Positions 32,742-42,600 of a stretch of 64,000 nucleotides of DNA are shown one piece after another. The DNA is from Trachemys scripta elegans. Lineage: Eukaryota; Chordata; Testudines; Emydidae. The notes beneath the pieces were generated by a model. It was given only the letters and a program-made list of their open reading frames with translations, was not told where the DNA came from and made no database searches. The stretch lies in contig NC_048301.1 in assembly GCF_013100865.1 (NCBI RefSeq), forward strand, positions 124,908,028-124,972,027, in the 5' to 3' direction. The first letter of the stretch is position 1. Every line of letters starts with the position of its first letter. The position numbers were made by a program, and so were the translations under genes.

Positions 32742-33604
32742 CGTCTCAAGGCTGCTTCAGGTCCACAAGATTCCCAGCTATTTTCTCCTGCACAGGTTGG
32801 CTGCTGCCATGACCTCAGTCGGCCACCGGCTAGTGGAGGGGGCAGATAGTCTGGAGGGAGAGGGGGAAGGGGAAGGAAGACTTTCCAGGAAGCCAAAGAT
32901 TAAACGAAGCCCCTGGAGCACAGTTATCCCATCTCTGGATTTAGCCCCATCGTTGATTTTGCTGATGGTGCTGTTCCGGGGGATGATGACAGGACTTGGC
33001 TGCTGGCAAGACACTTGGTTCCAGGACTGGAGCGTGAGACATTCAGGATGGCCATGAGCTCAGCTGGACTTAAAGATTTCGGGACTGCCTTGCAGATTAG
33101 TATCGCCTTAAGATTGGAGCTGTGTTCCTTGGGCCGGGCGACCCGGCAGGTATGTGCTTTACCAAAACAAACCGTGCTGCTGTTTGGTGTCACATCCTCC
33201 ACAGGGGATGGGGAATTCTGCTTGGTCAATCCTGTCTCAAGTGGGGATGGGGCTGACTCCGTGCCCCTCACCCACACAACCCCCTTGTGCCCCACACTGC
33301 AAGGGGCTGGCTCTAGACTCCTCCCCCTTTATTTCTGAATGCACACTTAGGGCTTATACAAGGCAACCTGCACAGGGGCTGCAGTCAGAGGGTCTGGCGA
33401 ACCTGCCACTAGGCCCTGCCATGGGCTAACCCAGGGCACATGGGAGAAGAAGGGGGACCTTCCTTTTGTCCCAAGCCTTAATGATAGAGGTTACAGCAGC
33501 TGGCAGTGACCCCTCCAACTCCACCCCTCAGCGTTGTGTTTGCCTAAGCATCTCAAGGAGGAGGTGAAGATCCCCTGACTGTGAAGAATGGTCCTGCTGC
33601 CAAA

Positions 33605-33610
33605 AATAAA
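33605..33610 (+). terminator. Candidate ETNK2 poly(A) signal AATAAA
   Basis: This AATAAA lies about 860 bases after the ETNK2 stop, in CAAAAATAAACTTC. A second one at 35083-35088 is possible but further off. Confidence 0.4.
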
Positions 33611-35220
33611 CTTCTCTTCCCAAATAGGGCTGCTCACCTGGTGCCTTGTCCCACAGCTGGGTGTCCTGGAGACATGGCCGACGTACCTCTTCCCTCCCTC
33701 TTCCCCCTGCCCCACCCGGCACTCTCCTTGGGCAGTGAGGAGAACACGTAACTTGCTACAAAGCACAGCTGGCCCCAAGCTGCTAAGTTTAGATGTGAAC
33801 TTTCCCTGAATTTGGGGAGAAAGGGAGCAGGTTAGGAACTGGAGTTTGCTTAGCTCCGTAGAACCAGATCCCCGAATCTGGCCTGGGATCTCCCTTCAAC
33901 CCTACCCAGGACGTGGTGTGTTTGGGGTGGGGTGCGCTGTGCAGTCAGCTTCCACTGGACCCCCAAATACTTTGCTAGGTGTGTGGTTTTGCACAAGCTT
34001 TTTCTTTTGCCTCAGATCTGTGGGGCCACATTCCCTGGTCTCCTCACAGTGTTTCCGCCAGCCAGGGACTGCTGTACCCACAGCCTCCCCTGGCTCCCTG
34101 AGAACATGTAGCGAGTCTGCAGGAGATGCAGATGGAAAAGGTAGAACCCCTGCACTTTCCTTAGGCTACAATAGTGCAGCCCCAACTCCCTCCCCCCACA
34201 TTCTCAGTGCCTGAGTCGTTCGTGCCCCGCACCTTCTTTATGCTGGCCTTGCTGACGGAAAGGGGCCATAAGCCCATGGCATACGGGAAGAGCACAACGG
34301 GGATCACAGCAGCAGCAGGGGTCACGCTGGCGGAACCAAAGCAATGGCTCTGGCTGTGCAGTGGGACCGTAGGTCCAAGTGAGGACACCTCTGCTTTGCA
34401 CGGGTGGCTGGCACGGCCCCTGGCAGCGCTAGCATCGGGAACGTGGAGCTCAGCGAGAGCCAACCCGGGTATAGCTCCGGGAGCTGGGAATCGCACTCCC
34501 AGTGTCGTCATAGCCGGACACCAGCCCCCAAGCGCTGGGGAGCTATGCAGCCAGCACTGAACTTTGAGCCTTGTGCAGCAGCCGGGAGCACCCCCGTTTT
34601 ATTCTGGCAGAGGGTTAACCAGGGCAATATCTGCTCCTACTGCAGACCAGAGTCTACGATGGGTGCTATAACATGGCAGGGGAGGGTGTGCATTGCAAAA
34701 TGGGCATGTTTCTCCCAGTTGGATGTCAAGCCAGCATCCCACCTGCTGCTTAGTGGCTGGTTCGGCGAGGGTTAACCCTGCTCCCTTCATCGGGCCCACC
34801 GGCTGGCTGAGCGCTCCGGCTGCATTCCCAAGGTCAGCTCACGTTGTCAGGGCAGCCGCAGACTGCTGGCGTAGGGCCCGTTCAGCCTGTTTGTCCCCGT
34901 GCCCTGCTCTGTCCTGCACTTCGATACTTGTGGTTCAAATCTAGGGTGATTGGTGTCACCGCAATTACCAGTGGTGTTAAACAGCTGTGCCTTCTGCCAG
35001 GAGAACGGGCGCGGAAGAACAAACCTCGCAATCTTACCCTGCAAGAAGAGCCAGTGTGTCCGGTGTTTTCTCAAATGGTGATAATAAAACGCTGCTACTG
35101 TCTGGATCTTAGTGGAAGGTGGCTCTTTAATAACTGACGTGGGACGGGAATTACAGGACAGCAGAGGGCCTCGTGTTTGCTGACAGTGACACTTGTGGGG
35201 GGCGGGAGGTCGGTTTACAA
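33611..35220. other. Intergenic DNA after ETNK2
   Basis: Unique-looking, GC-rich sequence. Frames of 116-128 codons on both strands near 34160-34560 overlap each other and resemble no family. AATAAA at 35083 could be an alternative ETNK2 end. Confidence 0.45.
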
Positions 35221-35654
35221 AGAGGATGTCGATATTGTAGCGGTTTGGATGTTCACCTGGGATGTTGGGGAAACAGGTTTAAATCCTTCCCTGTGTGTGT
35301 TGGGATGGTGCCGAGTAGCTGAAAACCTATTGAGCTGCTCAGACTAGGTAAGTAAGTGTGGTCAGGCCATGTGTGCCCTGCACAAGACAGAGTTGTGTCT
35401 TGCAAATGTTTTTGGCCAATGGCTCAGCTGCTCCACCAGCCAGCCCAGGGCACTCGAACCACACCGTAAGCCCGCTGCTCCGGGAGTAGGAATTTGAACC
35501 GGGCTCTATCACAGCCCACGCATGGGCCTTAACCAACAGACTAGAGAATCTTTTCTAAGCAGAGCCTCTCCATCTCTTCTGTTGAAGCTGTTGCACTTAG
35601 TAACCGTAGTTAACTGTGTTGGGCCATTGGGGAAGCCTGAGCAGTTGACTCTCT

Positions 35655-35656
35655 TG

Positions 35657-35695
<39 letters not shown>

Positions 35696-35703
35696 ATGTA
35701 TGT
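35655..35703 (+). repeat. (TG)n(TATG)n microsatellite
   Basis: About twelve TG units followed by GTAT repeats, directly 5' of the CR1 copy. Confidence 0.95.
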
Positions 35704-36178
35704 AGAAGGTGGACAAATTGGAGAAAGTCCAGAGAAGAGCAACAAAAATGATTAAAGGTCTAGAAAACATGACCTAGGAGGGAAGATTGAAAAAATTGGG
35801 TTTGCTTTGTCTGGAGAAGAGAAGACTGAGAGGGGACATGATAACAGTTTTCAAGTACATAAAAGGTTGTTACAAGGAGGAGGGAGAAAAATTGTTCCTC
35901 TTAACCTCTGAGGATAGGACAAGAAGCAATGGGCTTAAATTGCAGCAAGGGCAGTTTAGGCTGGGCATTGGGAAAAACTTCCTAATTGTCAGGGGGCTTA
36001 AGCACTGGAATAAATTTCCTAGGGAGGTTGTGAATCTCCATCATTGGGGATTTTTAAGAGCAGGTTGGACAAACACCTGTCAGGGGTGTCTAGATAATAC
36101 TTAGTCTTGCCACGAGTGCAGGGGACTGGACTAGATGACCTCTCGAGGTCCCTTCCAGTCCTAGGATTCTGTGATCTA
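35704..36178 (+). mobile_element. CR1 LINE 3' end inserted in the array
   Basis: Encodes remnants of the CR1 ORF2 tail (KVQRRATKMIKGLE-like, then EKRRLRGDMITVFKYIKG and HWNKFPREVVN) and ends GGACTGGACTAGATGACCTC then GGATTCTGTGATC. It lies in the same strand as the array and splits one unit. Frame breaks show it is inactive. Confidence 0.88.
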
Positions 36179-38479
36179 GCAACACCAGCAAATCACAGCC
36201 TCAAAACTGGATCTTCCCCCCCCCTCCTTGGGTGCATAGCTTAACCACACCGCTTCAATGGAACCCACAGGTAGGGGCTCTCCATCTCTCCTGTTGAAGC
36301 TGTTCCACTTCATATTTTTAACTAATTAACTATGCACTGGGCTAGAGAGAGAACAAAGGGAGAGCTGCTTGAGTGCCGTTCTAGCCCCCTGGTGGGGGTG
36401 TTTGCCTGGGGGGGGTCAGTGAAGCAGGCTCTAATCCTTCCTATGTTGGTGGCTGTGTGCCCCCTTGGGTGCTGAGTGGCTGAAACGTGGGCTGTGTTCT
36501 CCAAGGGGGTCTGCTGTGCCTAAAATAGAGTTGCAGGTTATTAAAAATGTTTTAGTGCACAGCACTTCTGTCACACTTACACTCCAACCTGCCTGGTTAG
36601 GGACAAGCCACCCACCGTATCCTTCTGAGCATAGACTTGCACTAGGTTTTCCCACAGCCCGTGTATGGACCTTAACCAACACGCTATAGAGAGTCCTTCC
36701 TAGCTAAGGGCTCTCAATCTCTTCTGCTGAAGCTGCTCCACTGTGTAGCCCTAGTTAACTATGTGTGGGGCCGGACAGCCAATCTCAGAAGATTACTCTA
36801 GCCCTGTGGGCTAAGCAGTCAGCTGAACTGTATGAGTATCAGGTTCAAGTTCCTATCTTGGTTTCTGCTGAAAACTGCCTATGGCCTCAGTACCAGAGCT
36901 GCCAGGATTCTCAAGCTAGGAATGTCTCCGCAAAGCTTTTTGGGCCCAGTACAAAATAGATGGTGCATTTGACTTTCCACAGCAAGCGCTGCCAGACCTC
37001 CAGTAACTAGCCACACTTTGAGGAAGGCCACCAACAAATGCTGGTTTGTGAGCAGCACCTCAAACCTGGGCTTCCCACACCCCAGGTGCACAGCCAACCA
37101 CAGCTGGATTGTCTCAACCATTCCTTGTGAAGGTGTTGCACTTTGTATTAAAATAATTAAATATGGATTGGGCCAGAGAGCGAAAAAAAATGGTGTGGTG
37201 TTTGAGTGCCGCTGTAGCCCGGTGGTGTGAGTGTTTTGGCGAGGGGAATTCAATTCCTTTCACAGGTTTCCAGTGCTAAAGGTGTGTGTGTCCTGCTGGT
37301 GCTGAGTAGCTAGTGAGCCTTTCAAACTAGGTAGGTATCTTTAGAGAATATTTGCTGTGTGCAAACTATGGTCACATAGTAGAAATGTTGTAGACAGCAG
37401 CACACTCCACCAGTCAGACAACAGGGGCAGATCTCCCCCCCCCCCCCCAACCCCTTGAGAAGGGAACAGGAACTTGAATCAGGCTCTACCCTTGTCCCAC
37501 CATTGGGTCTTAGCCAACAGGCTAGGGAATCTTTTCTAAGCAGAGCCTCTCAATCTCATCTGCTGAAGCTGTTGCACTTAGTAGCCATAGTTAACTATGT
37601 GTTAGGCCGGAGAGCACACACTAGTTCTGTGGTGTGAGCACTCCGTTGGGCTGGCTGTCAGGTTCAAGTCTGTGCCTTGATAACTGGCGGTGGGTGTGTG
37701 AGGTTGTTGAGGCTTCCGGGAGGCTGGGCAGCGCTCTCACCTCTGGGTTGTGTGTGTAGAACTTTTCTTCCTGATGCAAAAGGGATGATGCCTTAGACTG
37801 TCCACAGCAGGCAGCACCACCCTGCCAGTACACTCACCAGGGAAAGCCACCACCACATCTCTGAGTCAGATCAGTCTCAAACTAGTATTTCCTACATCTT
37901 TAGGCCTATAGCCTAACCACAAGGCTACAGAGAAGCCGCTAGTTAGCACCTCTCAAGCTCTCCTGTTGAAGCTATTCCACTCTATAGTCATCACCAATTG
38001 ACTATGTCTGGGACTAGAGATAGACAACAAGGCCAGTGCTTGAGTGCCTTTCTAGCCTGGTGGCTTGGGTGTGTGTGAGGCAGGTTCAAATCCCACTTTG
38101 TGTTCCTAGCAGTGTGGCTGCACACATTCCGTGGGTGCTGAGTTACTCTTTGAAGAGGGAGTGCCCTCTAGTTTGCCTGTTGAAACTATTCCACTTTACT
38201 TAACTATTAGCTGGGCCAAATAGGAAACCAGAAGCTGTGTCTAGTCAAGTGGTTCGGCTGCCTATCGGGTGCATGGGAGACCTCTGTTCAAGTCCCTCAA
38301 ACAGCTGGGAAATGTGGTGGTTCCCTTTGAAGAGGGAGCACCCTTAAACTTTCCTGTTGAAACTGGTCCACTTTACTTAATTATTCATTGGGGCAGTCAA
38401 AGGCCTAGGATCACTCTGTAGTCCAGTGCTTGCTTAAGAAGTGGGAGATCCTTGAAATTTCTGGTTCAAATCCTGCCTC

Positions 38480-39010
38480 TGCCCCTCAGACAGCAGAGCC
38501 CTCTTCAAAGATTTCTTCTATCTCAGGTCCTGAAGAGGAACTGAACCAAGGACTCCAGCATCCCAGCCAAGCACCCTCACCACTAGACTATAGAGGGCTT
38601 CTTGCTCTGGGCTCTTCGTTTGACCCAATTACTGTGGAACAGCTTCAAGAAGAAAGCTGAGCACACTCTCGTATGGGAAGCTCCCCTCTCAGCAGGCCAA
38701 GGAGTGGTTTGAACTAAGGACTCTAACATCCCAGGAGAGAGCTCTCCCCACTAGGCTATAGAGGGCTTCTTGCTCTAGGCTCTTCCTTTGTCCTAATTAC
38801 TATTGAATTAAAGTAGCACCATCTCAATATGAAAAGTTTCAGGGCGCACCTTATGGAAATCCCTCTTTTCAGGGGACAGATAGAGGAATTGAACCAAACC
38901 CATCAGGATCCCCACTGAGCACTTGAACTACTAGAGTATCAAGAACTTTTGGAGCTATTTTTCTTTTGGTCCAATTAATGGTTAATTAAAGTGGAACAAC
39001 TTTAACAGAA
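38480..39010 (-). repeat. Inverted part of the tRNA-like array
   Basis: Three units of about 150-170 bases appear in reverse orientation. Their box-B complements are near 38536 (GGAACTGAACCAAGGACTCC), 38705 (GTTTGAACTAAGGACTC) and 38886 (GGAATTGAACCAAAC). Complements of the anchor appear as GTGGAACAGCTTCAAG (38634) and GTGGAACAACTTTAAC (38991). The direction switch lies about 38470-38500, where CCCTCTTCAAAG is the complement of the forward CTTTGAAGAGGG. Confidence 0.75.
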
Positions 39011-39409
39011 GCATAGGCTGAGCTGCCTGCTCAAATCCACTCTCTTTATTAGGAAGGAGAAATTGCATCAATCTCATTTCTAGACAGTGGGTTTAAATGA
39101 GAAGGCAAAGCAGAAGGGAGACAAGGAGCAGCGATTAGGTGAGCAAGGCACAGGGATGGGTGGGTTTTGACACACATTCTGTTGCACCCTCTAGTGGGGT
39201 GAAAGTGAACGCTGGCGAAAATACAGCTAAAGTTGGATGATTCCATCTTTGCTGGACCTGACCCTAACTGGCCCCTCTATTCAGCCCTTTTAGGGTGACC
39301 ATATTTCCCGATGCTGAATATGGGACACCTGGAAAATTACTCTTATTCAAGCAAGTTCAACAGCAAACAAGCCTACAAATGTTCAAATGGGTGACACCCC
39401 CCCCCCACA

Positions 39410-39447
<38 letters not shown>

Positions 39448-39886
39448 GAGGTGTCACACATGCACTCCTGTACACCTCTCTCATATGGGGCGCAAAGGGG
39501 TGACCAACCAACCCTCCCCTCCCTGCCTAGCACTCTCTTCACTCCACGCCTGGCTGGGCCACTGGGACGGACCTGCCTCTCCTGATACCTGGCACCTTGT
39601 CTTCCCAAAGTAACACATAGGAGGCGGGGTCTGTGGTAGGCAGAGTCACATGCCCCCCCCCCCCAATTTCTGCCAGGATTCACACCAGAATATAGCCAGC
39701 AGCAGCCTTTTGGCACTGTGCAGGAGGGAAAGGACAGTTTGGATTGACCAAGGGTGTCTACACTGCAGAGTAAGCCCAGGGCTATAGGACTCAAGTTAGC
39801 AGACCCTGGCTGGAACAGAAGCTGTGAAATGTAGGGACCCCTTTTGGAATCTTGGGGCAGCCGCCGGCCGTTGGGCACAGACTCAC
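39011..39886. other. Intergenic DNA beside the opticin-like exon
   Basis: Holds a repeat beginning AGGGTGACCATATTTCCCGA (39293), which recalls the GGATACCATATTTTAACATT stretch at 27294, a C-run, a CT/CA microsatellite (39411-39447) and a second C-run at 39652. No next exon of the opticin-like gene was recognised here. Confidence 0.5.
39411..39447 (+). repeat. (CT)n(CA)n microsatellite
   Basis: Consecutive CT units followed by about eleven CA units. Confidence 0.9.
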
Positions 39887-40089
39887 CTTGAAGGCTTCAG
39901 GTCTGACACCGGAGCTCCAGATCCTGTTGCGCCGGGCATCGAGCCGCACGATGCTGCCGGGCAATGCGGGCAGCGCCGTCAGCTTGTTCTCGGCGAGGAT
40001 GAGCTCTTGCAGGGTGCTCAGCCACCAGAAGGAGGCCTCGTCCACCCAGGAGATGAAGTTGCTAGTCAGGTCTATTCGCTTCAGCTTCT
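39887..40089 (-). CDS. OPTC: Single exon of a class III leucine-rich proteoglycan, probably opticin
   Basis: On the minus strand this 203-bp open exon follows acceptor CATCAG and precedes donor GTGAGT, with phase 1 in and phase 0 out. It encodes KLKRIDLTSNFISWVDEASF, LSTLQELILAENKLTALPAL and RIWSSGVRPEAFK, that is, consecutive leucine-rich repeats of type LxxLxLxxNxLxxLPxLP. The G(V/I)xxEAFK ending is characteristic of class III small leucine-rich proteoglycans (opticin, epiphycan, mimecan), which are secreted matrix proteins. Opticin is preferred because human OPTC lies on 1q32.1, in the wider neighbourhood of SOX13. No other exon was recognised in the window, so it may be part of a gene with dispersed exons or a remnant. 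Splice sites and frame are undamaged. Confidence 0.6.
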
Positions 40090-40225
40090 CTGATGGAGGG
40101 GAGAGATTCCACCTTCACAAACCCTTGCCATCACTCACAACGGTGCTGTGCAATAATTAGGGGCTAGGCCTGGCCAGAGTCCTAGGGGAAAAAGCCAGCA
40201 CTCCAGCAAACAGAACTAGAATGAA

Positions 40226-40298
40226 CCAGGACCTCAGCTGGTGTAAATGAACACAGCTCCATTGAACTCAATGAAACGATGCCAGTCTACACCAGCCA
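40226..40298. repeat. Palindromic GATCCTCAGCTGG repeat, copy 4
   Basis: CCAGGACCTCAGCTGGTGTA at left and GCCAGTCTACACCAGCC at right, with the centre CTCCATTGAACTCAATG. Confidence 0.6.
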
Positions 40299-41386
40299 AG
40301 CCTAATCTCACATCTAACACAACAGGCCAATAGCCTGACTATGGTGGCTGGATGCAGCTCCAATAGAAATGTGAAATACATTTATGTCTTTGTTGTTATT
40401 ATTCCTCCAAGGGCCAGATTTTCAAGCCCTCGGCATCCCCTCTCAGGGACAGGTTTCCAGAGGAGCTCAGCATCCATTTAAGGGCCGAAATCAGAGCAAG
40501 GTTTTCAAATATGCACAGCACCCAGCAGGTCCCATTTTAACAGAGCCCAGCCCCCCCATAAACATGCACCTACTGTGTGGAAAGCCTCTGCAAGCCCCAG
40601 CTCACAGTTTTCTAGCTAGTCCTGCAATCTTAAGGCTCCATCTGCCTTGGCAGGGTGCATTCCATTGACTAGCACCAGGTGCAATTCCTTCCTGCAGGGG
40701 AGAAGGGACTTTAAAGCTACAGGGCTCCTATTCCAGCCAGCCAAGGGGGAAGAATTGTGCAACACCACTGGCCTGCCTCTAGAGGGACCCGTTAGGAGAT
40801 CTCCAGAGCTGGGCAAAACCTAGCGAGTTTGCTTCACGGGGCATGAAGGGATGACTGTTTTCTCTGGGTTTTAACCTTGTGGTACAAAACTGCCACCCCC
40901 ACATTTTGAGTTCAAACAAGCATGGAAAGGAATGAAGTGCTGTAAACAGGGGCACCTGGCATGGCACTCATCGCACAGTCCTGCACTCACTCTAACCAGG
41001 ATCTTTCATCTCCAACATCTAGGAGCCCTGCCACGTTATGATGTTACAACCAGGGAGTTCTTGGCCCTTCCAGTTCCTAGAGCCGACCAGGACTTGCTGT
41101 ACTAGGACTTTAATAAAGAGCAGCGTTGTTGCAGTGCAGTGTTAAGTGCTCCCGTTCACCCTCCTGGGAACGGTCTGCTTTTGGCTCCCTGATTCTGCGC
41201 CAGGCTCTGTTGGGTGTCATGGTTGGGTGGGGGCCATGTGTGCGAGATGCAGCCATGTCCCGGCCTGGCTCTTCCCCGCAGTGATGCCCTTACATGCCAC
41301 TCAGCAGGAAGGCACAAGGCAGGTCAAAGAGCTACAGCAGGGATAGACCTGAAATAGGCAGTGTCTAGGGTAGGCAGGCACCCAAT

Positions 41387-42092
41387 CAGGGCTGTTCTTA
41401 AGCATATACAGCTGCGTAGGGCACCCGAAAATTTGGGGCATCCCTGGGTCTTAGTGTCTACCCCCTCCCCCGCCCCGCCTCGCCTCTTCCTATCCCTGTT
41501 CTGACCCTTCCTGCAGGCTCCCACCACAGCTGGCTGCTGCAGCCTGGTGAGTCTTCCTCCGGAAGGGATCTACCGCTGTGAAACCTTCCTCCAGAGGGGA
41601 TCTAGTACTTAGAAGGGGAAAAGCCTCCAGCCTGCCAGCCCTCGTAGGTCAACATTGAGACTGTTAAAGAGCCATTCAAGTGGGACTGAAGCCATCTAAC
41701 AAACATTTGCCAACCCCCAGGTGTATACTGTCAGTTTCTGAATTTACTGACACAAGCAGTTGTGTGTTACTGTAATATTTACTCAGACCATGTTAGTCTA
41801 CAGGCCCTGAGTTTAAAATTTGCTTTAAAAATATTTCAGTCATGTGTTGCTGAAGATTATAAAACCACATCACTAAAAAAAATCCTTGCATAGCTTTTTA
41901 GATGCACAAGGTGCGTATTCATCTTTAGCCGTAACTGCTTGGATCTTCAGACGTATCGTTTTTTTTTTAAATAAATCCTTCAAAAGACCACCCTTATTTA
42001 AAATACACGTGCGAGCCCAGGCTGCTGTCAGGCATAGGGGCACCAGTTTAATACTACTGCATGGGACCCCATAAATCCTAAGGCCGACCCAG
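41387..42092. mobile_element. Probable non-autonomous hAT-like element (706 bp)
   Basis: Begins CAGGGCTGTTCTTAAG and ends CCTAAGGCCGACCCAG, imperfect inverted ends. The 8-bp sequence CACCCAAT flanks both sides (41379-41386 and 42093-42100). No transposase frame is present. Confidence 0.65.
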
Positions 42093-42600
42093 CACCCAAT
42101 CCCATTGAAATGCACCTAAGTTCCTTAGGCCCCTCTGAAGGACCCCCCCGCCAGCTGCACTAGGTAACAGAGGCGTTCTAGACACGGCATGCTCTGTGCA
42201 GTAGCAAAACCAGGCATGTCTTGCGGTCATACGGTGCCTTTCCTCTCCATGCCTGCCAAAGTGCGTGTACGGCTGAGCCAAGTTCAATGGCGTTGGGTAA
42301 GGGGTGAAGACAAGAGACACCAGGGCAAGCGGGTGTGTGTAAGGGAGGCTAACACTGTCTCAGGACAGCTCTTTGCTGACTCCAAGCTGATGTAATGTCT
42401 ATGCTGCAGGGCCCTGGTGCACACGTCCTCAGTTTAGCCTCAGCCCTTATTTTGGCCCCGCTGATCAGCTCAGTGATGTCAGTGGGAGTTTTGCAGCGGA
42501 CTCCAGCAAGAGCAGGGTCAGCCCCTGCACACTGGAACGACCGCACTGCTGCAGAAAGGCAGCCACCCCTGGCTAGAGCTTTCTCTTAGTGAAAATGCTC

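Larger units (their letters stand above)
35220..38460 (+). repeat. Higher-order array of tRNA-like repeat units, forward part
   Basis: The anchor GTTGAAGCTGTTCCACTT recurs, with variation, at 35581, 36293, 36726, 37126, 37562, 37965, 38179 and 38356. Spacings in the middle alternate about 435 and 400 bases, so units A and B form a dimer near 835 bases. Each unit carries a GGGCCAGAGAG stretch, a box-A-like TAGCCCGGTGG, a box-B-like GGTTCAAGTCC, and TTAACCAACAGGCTAGGGAA before the next anchor. The last two units are short monomers of about 175-215 bases. The first spacing (712) is enlarged by the CR1 insertion at 35704-36178. The unit looks derived from a tRNA-type SINE; I cannot name it. Confidence 0.75.
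40090..42600. other. Intergenic DNA with palindrome and hAT-like element
   Basis: Contains the palindrome at 40226-40298 and the element at 41387-42092. No SLRP signal-peptide or N-terminal cysteine exon was recognised on the minus strand. Confidence 0.5.

Noticed and set aside
39357..39878. 173-codon minus-strand frame adjoining the opticin-like exon
   Set aside because: Examined as a continuation of the leucine-rich protein; it has no leucine-rich repeat, and the exon has a good donor (GTGAGT) before it. It includes a CT/CA microsatellite.
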